The notes below the pieces were generated by a model. That model searched no databases and was not told the origin of the DNA. It worked only from the letters and a program-made list of their open reading frames with translations. A stretch of DNA of 59,770 nucleotides, taken from contig JANSXC010000007.1 of NCBI GenBank assembly GCA_024743115.1, positions 1 to 59,770 of the forward strand, in the 5' to 3' direction. The DNA is from a bacterium (GTDB lineage Bacteria > Planctomycetota > UBA1135 > UBA2386). Below are positions 17,797 to 27,525 of the stretch, piece after piece (the first letter of the stretch is position 1; every line of letters begins with the position of its first letter). A program made the translations under genes and the position numbers.

Positions 17797-18981
17797 ATGT
17801 TCCTGCTCGCCGCCATGCTGCTGTGCCCGCCCCAGGGCGAGCCGCCGAGACCGTCACCTCGGCCCGCTCCGGGACCGCAGGTGGTACAGCCGGCGACCAC
17901 GCCAACCGCGACCGCCCAGGATCCGGCGCCCGCAGCCGACGCCTGGTGCACGCCCGAGCGCGCGGCCCGCTGCGCCGCCGCGGCCGACCGCGGACTGGCC
18001 TGGCTGATCGCGCACCAGCACGAGTCCGGCGCGTGGCTCGGCATCGTCGGACACAAGATGGGCAACGACTACGTCGAGCTCGACAACGCGCTGTCCGTCA
18101 CCCAGCAACGCGGCACGGGTCAGGGTCATCTCGGCGTGACCGCGCTCGCAGGCATGGCGTTCCTCGCGGGCGGCCACCTGCCCGGGCGCGGCGAGTACGG
18201 CGGCATCGTCAAACGCACGAATGACTACGTCGTCTCGCGCACGCTCGAGAGCGGCCTGCTCACCAGCGCCGGCACGCGGATGTACAGCCATGCGTTCGCG
18301 ACGCTGTTCCTCGCCGAGATCCACGGCATGACGGCGACGGGGTCGCGCAAGTCCGCACTCGAACGCGCGGTGCACCTGATCGTCGACAGCCAGAACGAGG
18401 TCGGCGGCTGGCGCTACAACCCGTTCACGCGCGCGACCGACCTCTCGGTCACCGTCTGCCAGCTGCAGGCGCTGCGCGCGGCGCGCAACATCGGGATCCA
18501 CGTGCCGAGCGGCACGATCGAGCGCGCGATGGCCTACGTCAGCAAGAGCCGCGTCGAGCGCGGCCGCGAGCGCGGGCTCTACTACTACAAGATCTACGGC
18601 GACGGTCGTTACCAGAAGTCCAACCAGTACGCGATCAACGCCGCCGCCCTGACCGCGCTCAGTAGCGCGGGCATCTACGACGACGACCTCACCGACCCGG
18701 CCCTGCGATTCCTCGAGGACCGGTTCCGCGACGTCGCCGACTACCAGAGCGACCACTTCTTCTACTACTACGGTAACTACTACGCCGCGCAGGCGTTCTT
18801 CCAGCGCGGCGGAGCCCACTGCCGCCGGTTCTTCGCCGCCCTGAGCGACGACCTGCTCCGAAAGCAGCGCCGCGACGGCAGCTGGCGCAACCGCCCCGGG
18901 CCCGGTGATGAGTTTTCCACAGCCGTAGCCTGCATTCTGTTACAGATGCCCCGGCAGTATCTCCCGATCTTCCAACGCTGA
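17797..18981 (+). CDS. Prenyltransferase/squalene-oxidase-repeat protein
   Basis: 394 aa, alpha/alpha-barrel of the terpene cyclase/prenyltransferase superfamily. A short signal-like N-terminus (MFLLAAMLLCPP) and Pro-rich linker lead into repeats of the type LAWLIAHQHESGAWLG, NEVGGWRYNP and QRRDGSWRN, which carry the Q-x-x-x-G-x-W QW-like motif. The acidic DxDD motif of true cyclases is not seen, so catalysis is doubtful. Planctomycetes encode many such proteins, probably exported, of unknown role. ATG 17797 is chosen because upstream codons overlap the divergent peptidase promoter region and are unconserved in character. Confidence 0.83.
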   Translation: MFLLAAMLLCPPQGEPPRPSPRPAPGPQVVQPATTPTATAQDPAPAADAWCTPERAARCAAAADRGLAWLIAHQHESGAWLGIVGHKMGNDYVELDNALSVTQQRGTGQGHLGVTALAGMAFLAGGHLPGRGEYGGIVKRTNDYVVSRTLESGLLTSAGTRMYSHAFATLFLAEIHGMTATGSRKSALERAVHLIVDSQNEVGGWRYNPFTRATDLSVTVCQLQALRAARNIGIHVPSGTIERAMAYVSKSRVERGRERGLYYYKIYGDGRYQKSNQYAINAAALTALSSAGIYDDDLTDPALRFLEDRFRDVADYQSDHFFYYYGNYYAAQAFFQRGGAHCRRFFAALSDDLLRKQRRDGSWRNRPGPGDEFSTAVACILLQMPRQYLPIFQR

Positions 18982-19037
18982 GATCGGCCGCGAATCCGGC
19001 AATAACGCTGCGTAGGCGCCTTTCCGCTTGCATTGGC

Positions 19038-19097
19038 GGGTCAGGTGGTGAGGATCGTAGATCGGTCAAAACCACGGTCAGGTCAGAAACCGGTCAG
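19038..19097 (+). promoter_or_regulatory. Cluster of GGTCA direct repeats upstream of an outer-membrane gene
   Basis: GGTCA occurs at about 19039, 19064, 19076, 19081 and 19092, five copies on the same strand within 60 bases, ending 36 bases before the ATG at 19133. Clustered short direct repeats in this position can be an operator or sigma-factor determinant. No regulator is known, and chance in a GC-rich spacer cannot be excluded. Confidence 0.3.
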
Positions 19098-19132
19098 ACA
19101 GTAGCTCCGTCCAGGAGCTCGAACAGGGAGCT

Positions 19133-20287
19133 ATGCGCCACCAAACCGCACGTGTCGTCATCACGGCGGGGCTCGCCACGGCATTCGCCGTGGCCCAGGC
19201 CCCGCATTCCATGGGCAACTACGATCTGGGCACCTTCGAACTCGGAGGGCACACCATCGATCTGGACGCGCCCGGTGGCGGCCCGGGTGGCGGCAACGGC
19301 GCCATCGTCGCGACGCGCGCCAACCGGCTCGCCCCGAGCTGGTCGCTGCCGAAGTTCGACATCGGCACGTACCAGGAACCCGACTACTCGATGCGCGGCA
19401 TGTTCCAGCAGGCGCACGGTCAGTTCATGGCATCGCGCAACCGCTACCAGCCGATGGCCTCGGTCGGACTCGCGCTGTTCCCCAACGGCCGCATCAACGG
19501 CGAACCCGGCTCGTTCGACATGGCGATGCCGACGTTCGATGCCAACGTGCCGCTCGTGCTCTCGACCGAGGGCTACGTGCTCGTCGGTGGCTACTACAAG
19601 GCGCGCCACTACTCGTTCACGTCGGCGACGACGCTTGCGGACGAAACGCTGCACGCGGGCGGCATCAAGCTCGGCTTCGGGGCGTTCCTCGATGAGAACA
19701 CGCTGCTCGAGGTCGAGTTCCGCCCCGGCATCTACAGCGACGCCGACTCGACGCTCCACAGCGAGGACTGGGATGCCCCATCCCACGCCCTGGTCACCTG
19801 GCGCGAGAGCGACCACCTCTTCTTGAAGTTCGGCCTCCGCTACAACGAGATCTACGCCGACGCCAACGTCCTGCCCTACATCGGTCTGAGCTGGGACATC
19901 ACGGGATCGCTCGGCATGGCCGGCGCCGAGTACGCCGCCGAGGACTCCTGGCGGCTGGACATCATGTTCCCCGAGTACGTGGAGCTGTCCTACTGGCCGA
20001 CCGGCGACACCGGGTTCTCGTTCGGCTTCGAGGTCGACGGCGCCGAGTATCACGTGCGTAGCTCGAGCGCGACCGGCCGACAGCGCGCCGACCTGCGCGT
20101 GCAGGAAGTGCTCAGTTACCTCGGCTTCGTGCACCGCTTCACGGACACGGTGTCGCTCAACGTGCGCGGCGGCGTCACGCTGGCGGGTGACTACGAATTG
20201 ACGACCGGGGCAGCCGGCTTCAACCCGATCGACGGCACGCTGGACCAGACGTTTTTCGTGCAGGCGTCGTTCGGCATCGACTGGTAA
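19133..20287 (+). CDS. Predicted outer-membrane beta-barrel protein (DUF6268-like)
   Basis: 384 aa with an N-terminal signal peptide (VVITAGLATAFAVAQA). A Gly-rich linker (APGGGPGGGNGA) is followed by alternating hydrophobic/polar strands ending with the aromatic C-terminus ASFGIDW, the usual recognition signal for barrel insertion. Strand-like pieces such as PYIGLSWDITGSLGMAGAEY and NVRGGVTLAGDYEL support a 12- to 16-strand barrel. The overall pattern is like DUF6268 proteins of planctomycetes and verrucomicrobia; the ligand is unknown. It is monocistronic, with a hairpin before the convergent glycosyltransferase. Confidence 0.78.
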   Translation: MRHQTARVVITAGLATAFAVAQAPHSMGNYDLGTFELGGHTIDLDAPGGGPGGGNGAIVATRANRLAPSWSLPKFDIGTYQEPDYSMRGMFQQAHGQFMASRNRYQPMASVGLALFPNGRINGEPGSFDMAMPTFDANVPLVLSTEGYVLVGGYYKARHYSFTSATTLADETLHAGGIKLGFGAFLDENTLLEVEFRPGIYSDADSTLHSEDWDAPSHALVTWRESDHLFLKFGLRYNEIYADANVLPYIGLSWDITGSLGMAGAEYAAEDSWRLDIMFPEYVELSYWPTGDTGFSFGFEVDGAEYHVRSSSATGRQRADLRVQEVLSYLGFVHRFTDTVSLNVRGGVTLAGDYELTTGAAGFNPIDGTLDQTFFVQASFGIDW

Positions 20288-20308
20288 CGATCCGACTCGT
20301 AACGGGCG

Positions 20309-20338
20309 CTGCTGGGCGCACGAGCGCCCACGCAGCAG
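20309..20338. terminator. Hairpin between convergent genes
   Basis: A stem CTGCT-GGGCGC pairs with GCGCCC-(ACGC)-AGCAG around the loop ACGA, lying between the barrel gene stop (20287) and the convergent glycosyltransferase stop (20342). There is no T run; the position suggests a bidirectional terminator. Confidence 0.55.
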
Positions 20339-20341
20339 GTC

Positions 20342-21406
20342 TCACACGTAGAGACTGGCGAACCGATCGAGGCAGGCGCGCAGTTCGTAGCGCTGCTCGG
20401 CGCGGGCCCGGTTCGCACGCGCGAGTTCGCCACGCAGCTCGCGGTCGGCGAGCACCCGCGCCAGCGCGGCGGTCAATGCGACCGGATCTTCCGGCGGCAC
20501 GACGAACGGCTGCTGCACGTCGGGCAGGATGCGCCGCACGTCGCCAACATCGGTCGCGACGATCGGACAGCCGCTCGCCATCGCTTCGAGCAGCGCGATC
20601 GGCATCTGCTCGGTGCGTGACGACAACACGAACACGTCGAGCTGCTGGTACTCGGGCGCCGTGTCCGCGACCGCGCCCACGAACGCCACCCGCTCCGCGA
20701 TGCCGAGCCTTTGCGCCTGCGACTCGAGCGCCGACCGCAGCGCGCCGTCGCCAACGAGGCGCAGGCCGACATCCCGGCGGTCCAACGCCGCGAACGCCGC
20801 GAGCAGACTGTCGTGATCCTTCTCGCCGCGCAGACCACCGACCGTGCCGAGGACCCGCACCTCGCCCGCGGTCGCGGTGCGCATCGCGAAACGATCGAGA
20901 TCGACACCGTTGGGCAACAGGTGCAGGCGTTCGGCCGTCACCCCCCACTCGCGCCGCGCAATCGCCTCGAGCACCGCAGACGGCACGATCACTGGCACGC
21001 CACGCAGCGCGATCCGACGAATGCAGTTCCGCCGTCGAAAGCGCCGCGCGACCTCCTCGGGCCCGAAGCCGTCCTCGTGATGCACGTGCGGGATCCCGGT
21101 GCCGCGCAACGCCGCGACGGTCTCGATCGCACCCCAGTTGTAGGTCAGAACGACATCGGGCCGCAGCTCGGTCAACCACTGCCGCTGGCGCCGGCGCGTC
21201 GGCAGGAATCCACCGCGCGGCGGCGGGTCGACGTATTCGACGTCGAGCCCCGCGGAGATCTGTTCGGACGCCCCGGTGCGCCCGTCCATCGCCATGACGA
21301 CGTGCCGAACACAAGAGCCCATGTGCGCCATGAGCTGCACGGCGCGCACCTGCGGTCCGCCCGCAGCGAACGTCGCGAATACGTGCGCGATCGTGCGCTC
21401 GCTCAT
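20342..21406 (-). CDS. GT4-family glycosyltransferase
   Basis: 354 aa, GT-B fold retaining glycosyltransferase. The N-terminal acceptor domain begins IAHVFATFAAGGPQVRAVQL, with the Gly-rich loop typical of family 4. The C-terminal donor domain has LLPNGVDLDRF, VGGLRGEKDHDSLL and the E-x7-E motif in SSRTEQMPIALLEAMASGCP. It should transfer a sugar from a nucleotide donor to a glycan or lipid acceptor at the inner face of the membrane. Its ATG overlaps the TGA of the upstream fusion gene (TGATG), so the two are translated together and presumably act in one glycan pathway. Donor and acceptor are unknown. Confidence 0.92.
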   Translation of the reverse strand: MSERTIAHVFATFAAGGPQVRAVQLMAHMGSCVRHVVMAMDGRTGASEQISAGLDVEYVDPPPRGGFLPTRRRQRQWLTELRPDVVLTYNWGAIETVAALRGTGIPHVHHEDGFGPEEVARRFRRRNCIRRIALRGVPVIVPSAVLEAIARREWGVTAERLHLLPNGVDLDRFAMRTATAGEVRVLGTVGGLRGEKDHDSLLAAFAALDRRDVGLRLVGDGALRSALESQAQRLGIAERVAFVGAVADTAPEYQQLDVFVLSSRTEQMPIALLEAMASGCPIVATDVGDVRRILPDVQQPFVVPPEDPVALTAALARVLADRELRGELARANRARAEQRYELRACLDRFASLYV

Positions 21407-23631
21407 CAGGCGCCGAACATGCGGTCGAGGAACCGACCGCGGTCACTCTCGGGCGCGAACTCGAGATCGCGCCGTGCGTCCGTGCAGTCGAGCGGTGCCC
21501 GGAAGCTCCGCGAAGCGAAGTCTCGGAACGCAGGCCACTCCCGCGGCCGGCGCGCCGCGACCTTGACGAGGTACTTGCCAACTTCCTGCAGCCACATCCA
21601 GCGCAGGAAGATCGGGTGGAAGTGGTAGTCGCGCCCGGTGCGAGCCTGCAGCTCGCGCATGTACTCGCGCGCCGTCAGCCGCACGTCACCCGCGAGGTTG
21701 TAGCTGCGATCACCGGCGTTCTTGGCAGATAGCGCCGCGACGAGCCCGTCCGCGCAATCGTCGGCCAGCACGAACGGCAGCGGCACGTGCCCGCGCCCCC
21801 AGCCGACGCAGTGGTTGTCCTTCACCCACAATCCTACGCCCGAGTGTTCCTGGATGCCGTCGGGCCCAACGACGATCGCGGGCCGCACGATCGTGAACTC
21901 CGTGCCCTTGCCTCGCAGCGCGAACAGCTCCTTCTCGGATGCGATCTTGCCGCGGGCGTACGCACCGCGAGCACTCGGCACCGGATCGGGCTCGACGGAA
22001 CCCGGCACCGGCGTGCCGTCGCCGAGCCACAACGCCGCGGTCGAACTGGCGTAGACGACTCGCTTCACGCCGGCCGCGATCGCGGCTTCACCGGCTTGCC
22101 GCACCGCGGTGGACATCACGCGTTCGACCTCGTTGGCGCTGTCGCCAGCCACGGTCGCGAGGTGCAACACCGTCTCTGCGCCAGCGAACACGCGGGCCAG
22201 CAGCTCGGGATCCGCGGCGTCACCCTGGAACACGCGCACGCTGCCGTCGCGCAGCTCGGCGGGCAGCAGATGCGGCTTGCGAACGACCATCGTCACCGGG
22301 CGGCCCTGCGCGCGCAGCGCTGCCACCGAGCGGCGGCCGAGGAAGCCCGTGCCACCGAGCACGACGACCTCGCCATCGCGCACGGGCCCGGGCTCGGGCA
22401 GCGAAGCGGGGGCCGGCGGCGCCTCGAGACTCGCGCCCGCGGCCTTCGCCGTTTTCGCGCACATCGTCAACACCATCCGCGCCGCGGCCGCGGTCAACGG
22501 CGCCGGCAACGGCGCTCGGCCACGGACGGCGTCGTGGAACGCCGTGAGCGTGCCGCGCATGCCGCGCAGGAAGGGATCATCCGGGAACGCAAGGCCGAAC
22601 AGTCCGAGGCCATAACCCGCAATCGCGCCGAACGCGCGACCGAGCAGATGGCGACCCGACCGCGCGAGGTTGATGCCATGATCGAAGAACTCGAGCCAGC
22701 GCGTCTTATTGCGCCATTGGCAGCTGTTCCGCGTCAGATCGACGACCGCCGCACCATCGCTGCCGATGCAGTGCACGGTCGTCTCGAGCAGCGCGCGACC
22801 GAATGCCATACGCACGTGGGCCGTACCGCGTTCGCACTGCAGCGTGACCGACCACTCGTCCGCGAACTCGACGCCGTTCGGCAGCGCCTTGCGCGGTCCG
22901 ATCGCCGCGTGGACCTCGTGACAGTCCCCGAGCAGCGCGTAGACGACGGAGTAGAGATGCACCCCCTGCTCCCAGACGATGTTCGCCTCCGTCTGGAACA
23001 TGAAGTGGCTGACGTCGCCGGTCGCGAGCTGGCGCAACGGCACGTTGTGCTGCAGCGCGACGTGCTCGAGCTTGCCGAGGTGGCCGCGCGCAAGATGCCG
23101 TTGCACCCGTTCGACGGCCGGATGGCAGGTCTGGTTGTGGTTGACCGCGAGCACCGCGCCCGTCGCCGCTGCCGCGGCTTCGAGTTCGGCGACTTCTTCC
23201 GCCCGCAACACGAGCGGCTTCTCGACGAGCACGTGGACGCCGGCCTGCAGACACTGCAGCGCGAGCGGTCCATGCAGTGCCGGCGGCACGAGCACGTGTA
23301 CGGCATCGACGTTGCCCGCCGCGAGCAGGTCGTCGACCGAAGCATACGTGGCAGGAACGCCGTACTTCTTCGCCAGCCGCTCGGCGCGAGCCGTCGCGGG
23401 ATCGACGAGCGCGATCACCTCGACGTCCTTCGCGGCGCGGAGCACCATGAGGTGAACGTCGGCAATGAACCCACTGCCGATCATCGCCACACGCGTGCGG
23501 CGACCGGTAACGGTGCGGGGCGACGTGGCAGTTTGCGGCACGGTCGTAACGGGAGCTTCGGTGGTCGTGGTCAGACTCGGATCCTGCGGTATCGGTCGCG
23601 GCGGCGCAACGATGGCGTTATCGGCAACCAC
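21406..23631 (-). CDS. Fusion of a Gfo/Idh/MocA oxidoreductase with an NAD-dependent epimerase/dehydratase
   Basis: 741 aa from GTG 23631; the true start may be later, since the first 40 residues are Pro/Thr-rich. N-terminal half (about 46-400): Rossmann motif VAMIGSGFIA, family motif LVEKPL at 135-140, and a C-terminal dimerisation sheet. C-terminal half (about 421-741): extended SDR with GGTGFLG at 426-432, SSTAAL, and active-site Y-A-R-G-K (Tyr558, Lys562). Both halves keep their catalytic signatures, so it may carry out two successive NAD(P)-dependent steps on a nucleotide sugar. It is coupled to a glycosyltransferase gene. Only five bases separate GTG 23631 from the divergent sulfatase ATG, another reason to suspect a downstream start for one of them. 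Confidence 0.9.
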   Translation of the reverse strand: MVADNAIVAPPRPIPQDPSLTTTTEAPVTTVPQTATSPRTVTGRRTRVAMIGSGFIADVHLMVLRAAKDVEVIALVDPATARAERLAKKYGVPATYASVDDLLAAGNVDAVHVLVPPALHGPLALQCLQAGVHVLVEKPLVLRAEEVAELEAAAAATGAVLAVNHNQTCHPAVERVQRHLARGHLGKLEHVALQHNVPLRQLATGDVSHFMFQTEANIVWEQGVHLYSVVYALLGDCHEVHAAIGPRKALPNGVEFADEWSVTLQCERGTAHVRMAFGRALLETTVHCIGSDGAAVVDLTRNSCQWRNKTRWLEFFDHGINLARSGRHLLGRAFGAIAGYGLGLFGLAFPDDPFLRGMRGTLTAFHDAVRGRAPLPAPLTAAAARMVLTMCAKTAKAAGASLEAPPAPASLPEPGPVRDGEVVVLGGTGFLGRRSVAALRAQGRPVTMVVRKPHLLPAELRDGSVRVFQGDAADPELLARVFAGAETVLHLATVAGDSANEVERVMSTAVRQAGEAAIAAGVKRVVYASSTAALWLGDGTPVPGSVEPDPVPSARGAYARGKIASEKELFALRGKGTEFTIVRPAIVVGPDGIQEHSGVGLWVKDNHCVGWGRGHVPLPFVLADDCADGLVAALSAKNAGDRSYNLAGDVRLTAREYMRELQARTGRDYHFHPIFLRWMWLQEVGKYLVKVAARRPREWPAFRDFASRSFRAPLDCTDARRDLEFAPESDRGRFLDRMFGA

Positions 23632-23636
23632 GGCAC

Positions 23637-25253
23637 ATGATCCTCACCATGCGCTGGCCGATTGCACGCGGCGATTTCCCTGACTTCGAGCGGCCCGTGG
23701 CAACGACGGCTCGGCGCGCCACGATCTTCATGTTTGCCGCGCTGCTGCCCTGGTTGACCGGCTGCGCGGGCACTGCCGCACGATCCAGCGCCGCACCGCG
23801 GCAGCGCCTGCCGAACATCGTCGTGCTCTACGCCGACGATCTCGGCTACGGCGACCTCGGCTGCTACCGGCCGGAATCCAAGATCCCGACGCCGCACCTC
23901 GACCGCCTCGCCCGTGAGGGCCTCAGGTGCACCGACGCACACAGCTCGTCCGGGATCTGCACACCGAGCCGGTACGCGCTGCTTACCGGTCGCTACCACT
24001 GGCGCAAGTTCCATCGCATCGTCAACGTGTTCGGCCCGTCCGTGTTCGCGCCGGAACGATTGACTCTCCCGGAGATGTTGCGACAGCGGGGCTATCGCAC
24101 GGCGTGCATCGGCAAGTGGCACCTGGGCTGGGACTGGCAGGCAATCCGTCGCCCCGAGGTCGCCACGGTGAAGCGCGGGCGCCGCACCGTCTATCCACCG
24201 ACCGCGTTCGACTGGCAACGCCCCATTCCCGACGGCCCGCTCGCTCACGGATTCGATCACTACTTCGGTGACGACGTGCCGAACTTCCCGCCCTACGCGT
24301 GGATCGAGGACAACCGGGTCGTGACCACGCCGACGGAACCGTCCGGCCAATGGCCACGGCCGCCCGAGGGCTCGCCCGAGTGTCGCCCCGGACCGATGGC
24401 CGCGGACTGGCGCCTCGACGCCGTGATGCCCGAACTCACCCGGCGCGCCGTCACGTGGTTGCACGGCCAGGCGAACGACGAGCGGCCGTTCTTCCTCTAC
24501 TTCCCGTTCACGTCACCCCACGCCCCCATCGTGCCAACCGCGGAGTTCACGGGCGTGAGCAAGGCAGGTCCGTACGGCGACTTCGTCGCGCAGACCGATG
24601 CCACGGTCGGCGCAGTGCTCGGCGCACTCGACGAACTCGGTATCGCCGACGACACGCTCGTGATCTTCACCGCGGACAACGGTCCCGAGCACTACGCCTA
24701 CGAGCGCTCGCGCCGTTTCGGTCATCGGAGCCAAGGCGACTTACGCGGCCTCAAGCGCGATGTCTTCGAAGGCGGCCACCGGGTACCGCTGCTCGTGCGC
24801 TGGCCGGAGCAGGTAAGAGCCGGCGCCACGACCGACGCGCTGATCAGCCAGACCGATCTCATGGCGACGCTCGCGGCGATCGTCGATACGCCGCTGCCCG
24901 ACGACGCCGCCGAGGACAGTTTCGATCTGTTGCCGCTGCTGCGTGGTCGGGTCGACTCCGGGCGCGAGAGCATGGTGCACAACACGTTTGCCCACACGTT
25001 CGCCGTGCGCCGCGGCCGCTGGCTGCTGCTCGCCGGCAAGAACGGCAGCCACACCCGCGTGCCGAAGTGGTTCGCGGCGGCCGAGGAGTTCGAGGCCAAC
25101 CCGCACGATCACGCACTGTTCGATCTGCGGGCCGATCCGGGGCAACGGCGCAACCTCTGCGAGCGGCACCCCGAAATCGTGGCGGAGCTACGGCAGCTGC
25201 TGCAACGCCTGCGCGATCAAGGCCACAGCGCACCCCGCCTCGGCGGCAGCTGA
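23637..25253 (+). CDS. Sulfatase (formylglycine-dependent), probable lipoprotein
   Basis: 538 aa, arylsulfatase family S1. The first metal site lies in VVLYADDLGYGDLG, and the maturation motif C-T-P-S-R-x-x-L-L-T-G-R has Cys108 as the residue to be converted to formylglycine by a sulfatase-activating enzyme not present in this window. Other family segments are ACIGKWHLGW and FTADNGPEH. The N-terminus has a long basic leader and then MFAALLPWLTGC with a lipobox (LTGC), indicating a lipid-anchored exported enzyme. ATG 23649 is an alternative start and would relieve the crowding with the divergent GTG at 23631. The substrate is a sulfated glycan or related ester, not identifiable here. Confidence 0.92.
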   Translation: MILTMRWPIARGDFPDFERPVATTARRATIFMFAALLPWLTGCAGTAARSSAAPRQRLPNIVVLYADDLGYGDLGCYRPESKIPTPHLDRLAREGLRCTDAHSSSGICTPSRYALLTGRYHWRKFHRIVNVFGPSVFAPERLTLPEMLRQRGYRTACIGKWHLGWDWQAIRRPEVATVKRGRRTVYPPTAFDWQRPIPDGPLAHGFDHYFGDDVPNFPPYAWIEDNRVVTTPTEPSGQWPRPPEGSPECRPGPMAADWRLDAVMPELTRRAVTWLHGQANDERPFFLYFPFTSPHAPIVPTAEFTGVSKAGPYGDFVAQTDATVGAVLGALDELGIADDTLVIFTADNGPEHYAYERSRRFGHRSQGDLRGLKRDVFEGGHRVPLLVRWPEQVRAGATTDALISQTDLMATLAAIVDTPLPDDAAEDSFDLLPLLRGRVDSGRESMVHNTFAHTFAVRRGRWLLLAGKNGSHTRVPKWFAAAEEFEANPHDHALFDLRADPGQRRNLCERHPEIVAELRQLLQRLRDQGHSAPRLGGS

Positions 25254-25298
25254 GTCGGGATCCGCGCCCGTCGATGGCGTTCTCCCGGCCGCGCTCGC

Positions 25299-27506
25299 AT
25301 GATCCGGGGCATGTGCTCGCCACTCGCGCATCGTGCGTGCTCCACGCTGCTCCTGGCCCTGTTCGTGTCGGCGGCATCGCTCGTCGCGCAGCAGCAGCCG
25401 CTCACGCTCGAGACGGCCCTCACCCGCGGTGCAACGCTGCTGCGACCATCCACCCGGGTGGTGTGGAGCCCGACGGGCCATGGCGGCGCGCTCATCCTGG
25501 CGCCCGAGCAAGGGCCCGGGTTCGCGCTGCGCCTGGATGACTCGATGGCCGCGAAGGAGCCCCTGTTCAGCGCCTCCGATCTGCGGCGAGCCACGGGCGT
25601 GGTGTCGATCTACGGTAAGCGCCTGCCGCCGTGGTCGTTCGTCGACGACGACACCATCCGCTTCGAACACGAGGCCGTGCTCTACCACTGGCAGCTCCCG
25701 GGCAACGCCAGGACGCGCAGGAAAGCAGCGCGCATGCTGCACTGGCCCGCCGGCAGCCAACGCACGATCGCACCCGGCGACGGCCATGCTGCCTACCTGC
25801 ACGACGGAGATCTGTGGTTGACGAGCAGTGGCGGCGACCGGCGGCGACTGACGCACGACGGCAGCGCCGACATCGTCTACTGCGGCGCCGCGCACCGCGC
25901 CGAGTTCGGCATCACGACGGGATGGTTCTGGAGTCCGTCCGGGCGTTACCTGGCGTTCTCGCGTGAGGACCTGCGACCGATCGCGCCCTACCCCTACCAG
26001 GACCTCGGCGCCATACCGCCACGACCCGTGCACGGGCGCTACCCGATGGCGGGACGCGCGCACTCGCGCGTTACGATCGGTGTCTGTGACGCCACAACCG
26101 GGGCAACCCACTGGCTCGAACACGATCCGGCCGCCGACGTCTACTGGACCAACCTCGCGGTGCGCGACGACGGCGCGGTGTTCGTCGTGCACGTGAACCG
26201 CGGCCAGGATCACCTCGAACTCGTGCGCTACGAGCCGGACGGCAAGAAGGGCCCCGTGCTGCTGCGCGAGTTCGACGCGGAGTGGATCGAACCCGAACAC
26301 CCGGTGACGTTCCTGCCCGCCGGCGAACTGCTGTGGTGGTCGAGCCGCGACGGCTATCGTCACCTCTACGCGCTCGGTCCCGACGGCAAGGTCCGCCGAC
26401 AACTCACGAAGGGCGAGTTCGACGTGCAGCGGCTCATTGCGCTCGGTGACGAGGCGCTCTGGTTCGAAGCGAGCGGCGACGACCCGCGCGAACGCCATGT
26501 CTTCACGGCAGCGCTCGACGGCTCGGGCCAGGAACAGCTCACATCCCTGCGTGGTTGCCATCGCGCCACGGTGTCGGCCGATCTCGAGTTCGCGCACATC
26601 ACCTGGTCCAGCGTCGAATCGCCGCCGAGTTCGTACTTCGTCGAACTCGACAGTCGCGACCCGATCCAGCAGGTCGCCCAGAAGCATCCGATCACCGACT
26701 ACCGACTGCCCGAGCACCGATTCTTCGATGTGCAGACGAAGACCGGCGACAAGCTGCACGGCGAGGTCTACCTGCCGCCCGGGCGGCAACCCGACCAACG
26801 GCACCCCGTGCTACTCTACGTCTACGGCGGGCCCCACGCGCAGCTCGTGAAGAACGAGTTCTCGACCGCCCGCGGGCTGTGGCTACAGGCGCTCGCGGCC
26901 GAAGGCTACGTCGTCTGCCGCCTCGACAACCGCGGCACACCGAACCGCGGCATCGAATTCGAGCAACGCATCTTTCGGCGCCTCGGCACGGTCGAGGTCG
27001 ACGACCAGCTGCTCGCTGTGAAGTGGCTGAAGCAACAGCCCTTCGTCGATCCCGATCGCATCGCGGTCCACGGCTGGTCGTTCGGTGGCTACATGACGCT
27101 GCGGCTCATGCTGCTCGCGCCGGAGACGTTCGCGTGCGGCATCAGCGGCGCGCCCGTGACCGACTGGGCAATGTACGAGACCGGCTACACCGAGCGATAC
27201 ATGGATACGCCAGACGAGAACCCTGAGGGATACGAGCTGTCCAGTTGCCTGCCACTCGCGGGCGAGTTGCAGCGGCCGCTGCTGCTCGTACACGGCACCG
27301 ATGATCGTACGGTCATGTGGAGCCACACGCTGCGCTTCGTCGAACAGTGCATCGAACACGGCACCGATCTCGAGTACCTGCCCTACCCGGGCCAGCTCCA
27401 CGGCCTGCGCGGCAATCACCGCGCGGACTTCCTGCGGCGCCTGCGCCGCTTCCTGCATCGCCATCTCGGGGCGCCAACGGCCGCCGAAGCGGCGACCAAC
27501 AAGTAA
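25299..27506 (+). CDS. S9-family prolyl oligopeptidase (DPP IV-like)
   Basis: 735 aa, secreted (STLLLALFVSAASLVAQ signal). The N-terminal DPP4-type beta-propeller (about 50-460) contains GWFWSPSGRYLAFSRED. The C-terminal alpha/beta hydrolase has nucleophile Ser594 in HGWSFGGYMT, the acid in HGTDDRTVMW and the His in PGQLHGLRG. DNRGTPNRG precedes the nucleophile, as in DPP IV enzymes. It should release dipeptides from peptides with penultimate proline outside the cytoplasm. It lies 45 bases after the sulfatase and 19 bases before the AbiGi-like gene, and could be cotranscribed with either. All three catalytic residues are present. Confidence 0.95.
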   Translation: MIRGMCSPLAHRACSTLLLALFVSAASLVAQQQPLTLETALTRGATLLRPSTRVVWSPTGHGGALILAPEQGPGFALRLDDSMAAKEPLFSASDLRRATGVVSIYGKRLPPWSFVDDDTIRFEHEAVLYHWQLPGNARTRRKAARMLHWPAGSQRTIAPGDGHAAYLHDGDLWLTSSGGDRRRLTHDGSADIVYCGAAHRAEFGITTGWFWSPSGRYLAFSREDLRPIAPYPYQDLGAIPPRPVHGRYPMAGRAHSRVTIGVCDATTGATHWLEHDPAADVYWTNLAVRDDGAVFVVHVNRGQDHLELVRYEPDGKKGPVLLREFDAEWIEPEHPVTFLPAGELLWWSSRDGYRHLYALGPDGKVRRQLTKGEFDVQRLIALGDEALWFEASGDDPRERHVFTAALDGSGQEQLTSLRGCHRATVSADLEFAHITWSSVESPPSSYFVELDSRDPIQQVAQKHPITDYRLPEHRFFDVQTKTGDKLHGEVYLPPGRQPDQRHPVLLYVYGGPHAQLVKNEFSTARGLWLQALAAEGYVVCRLDNRGTPNRGIEFEQRIFRRLGTVEVDDQLLAVKWLKQQPFVDPDRIAVHGWSFGGYMTLRLMLLAPETFACGISGAPVTDWAMYETGYTERYMDTPDENPEGYELSSCLPLAGELQRPLLLVHGTDDRTVMWSHTLRFVEQCIEHGTDLEYLPYPGQLHGLRGNHRADFLRRLRRFLHRHLGAPTAAEAATNK

Positions 27507-27525
27507 CAAGGAACGAGGAGTCGAC

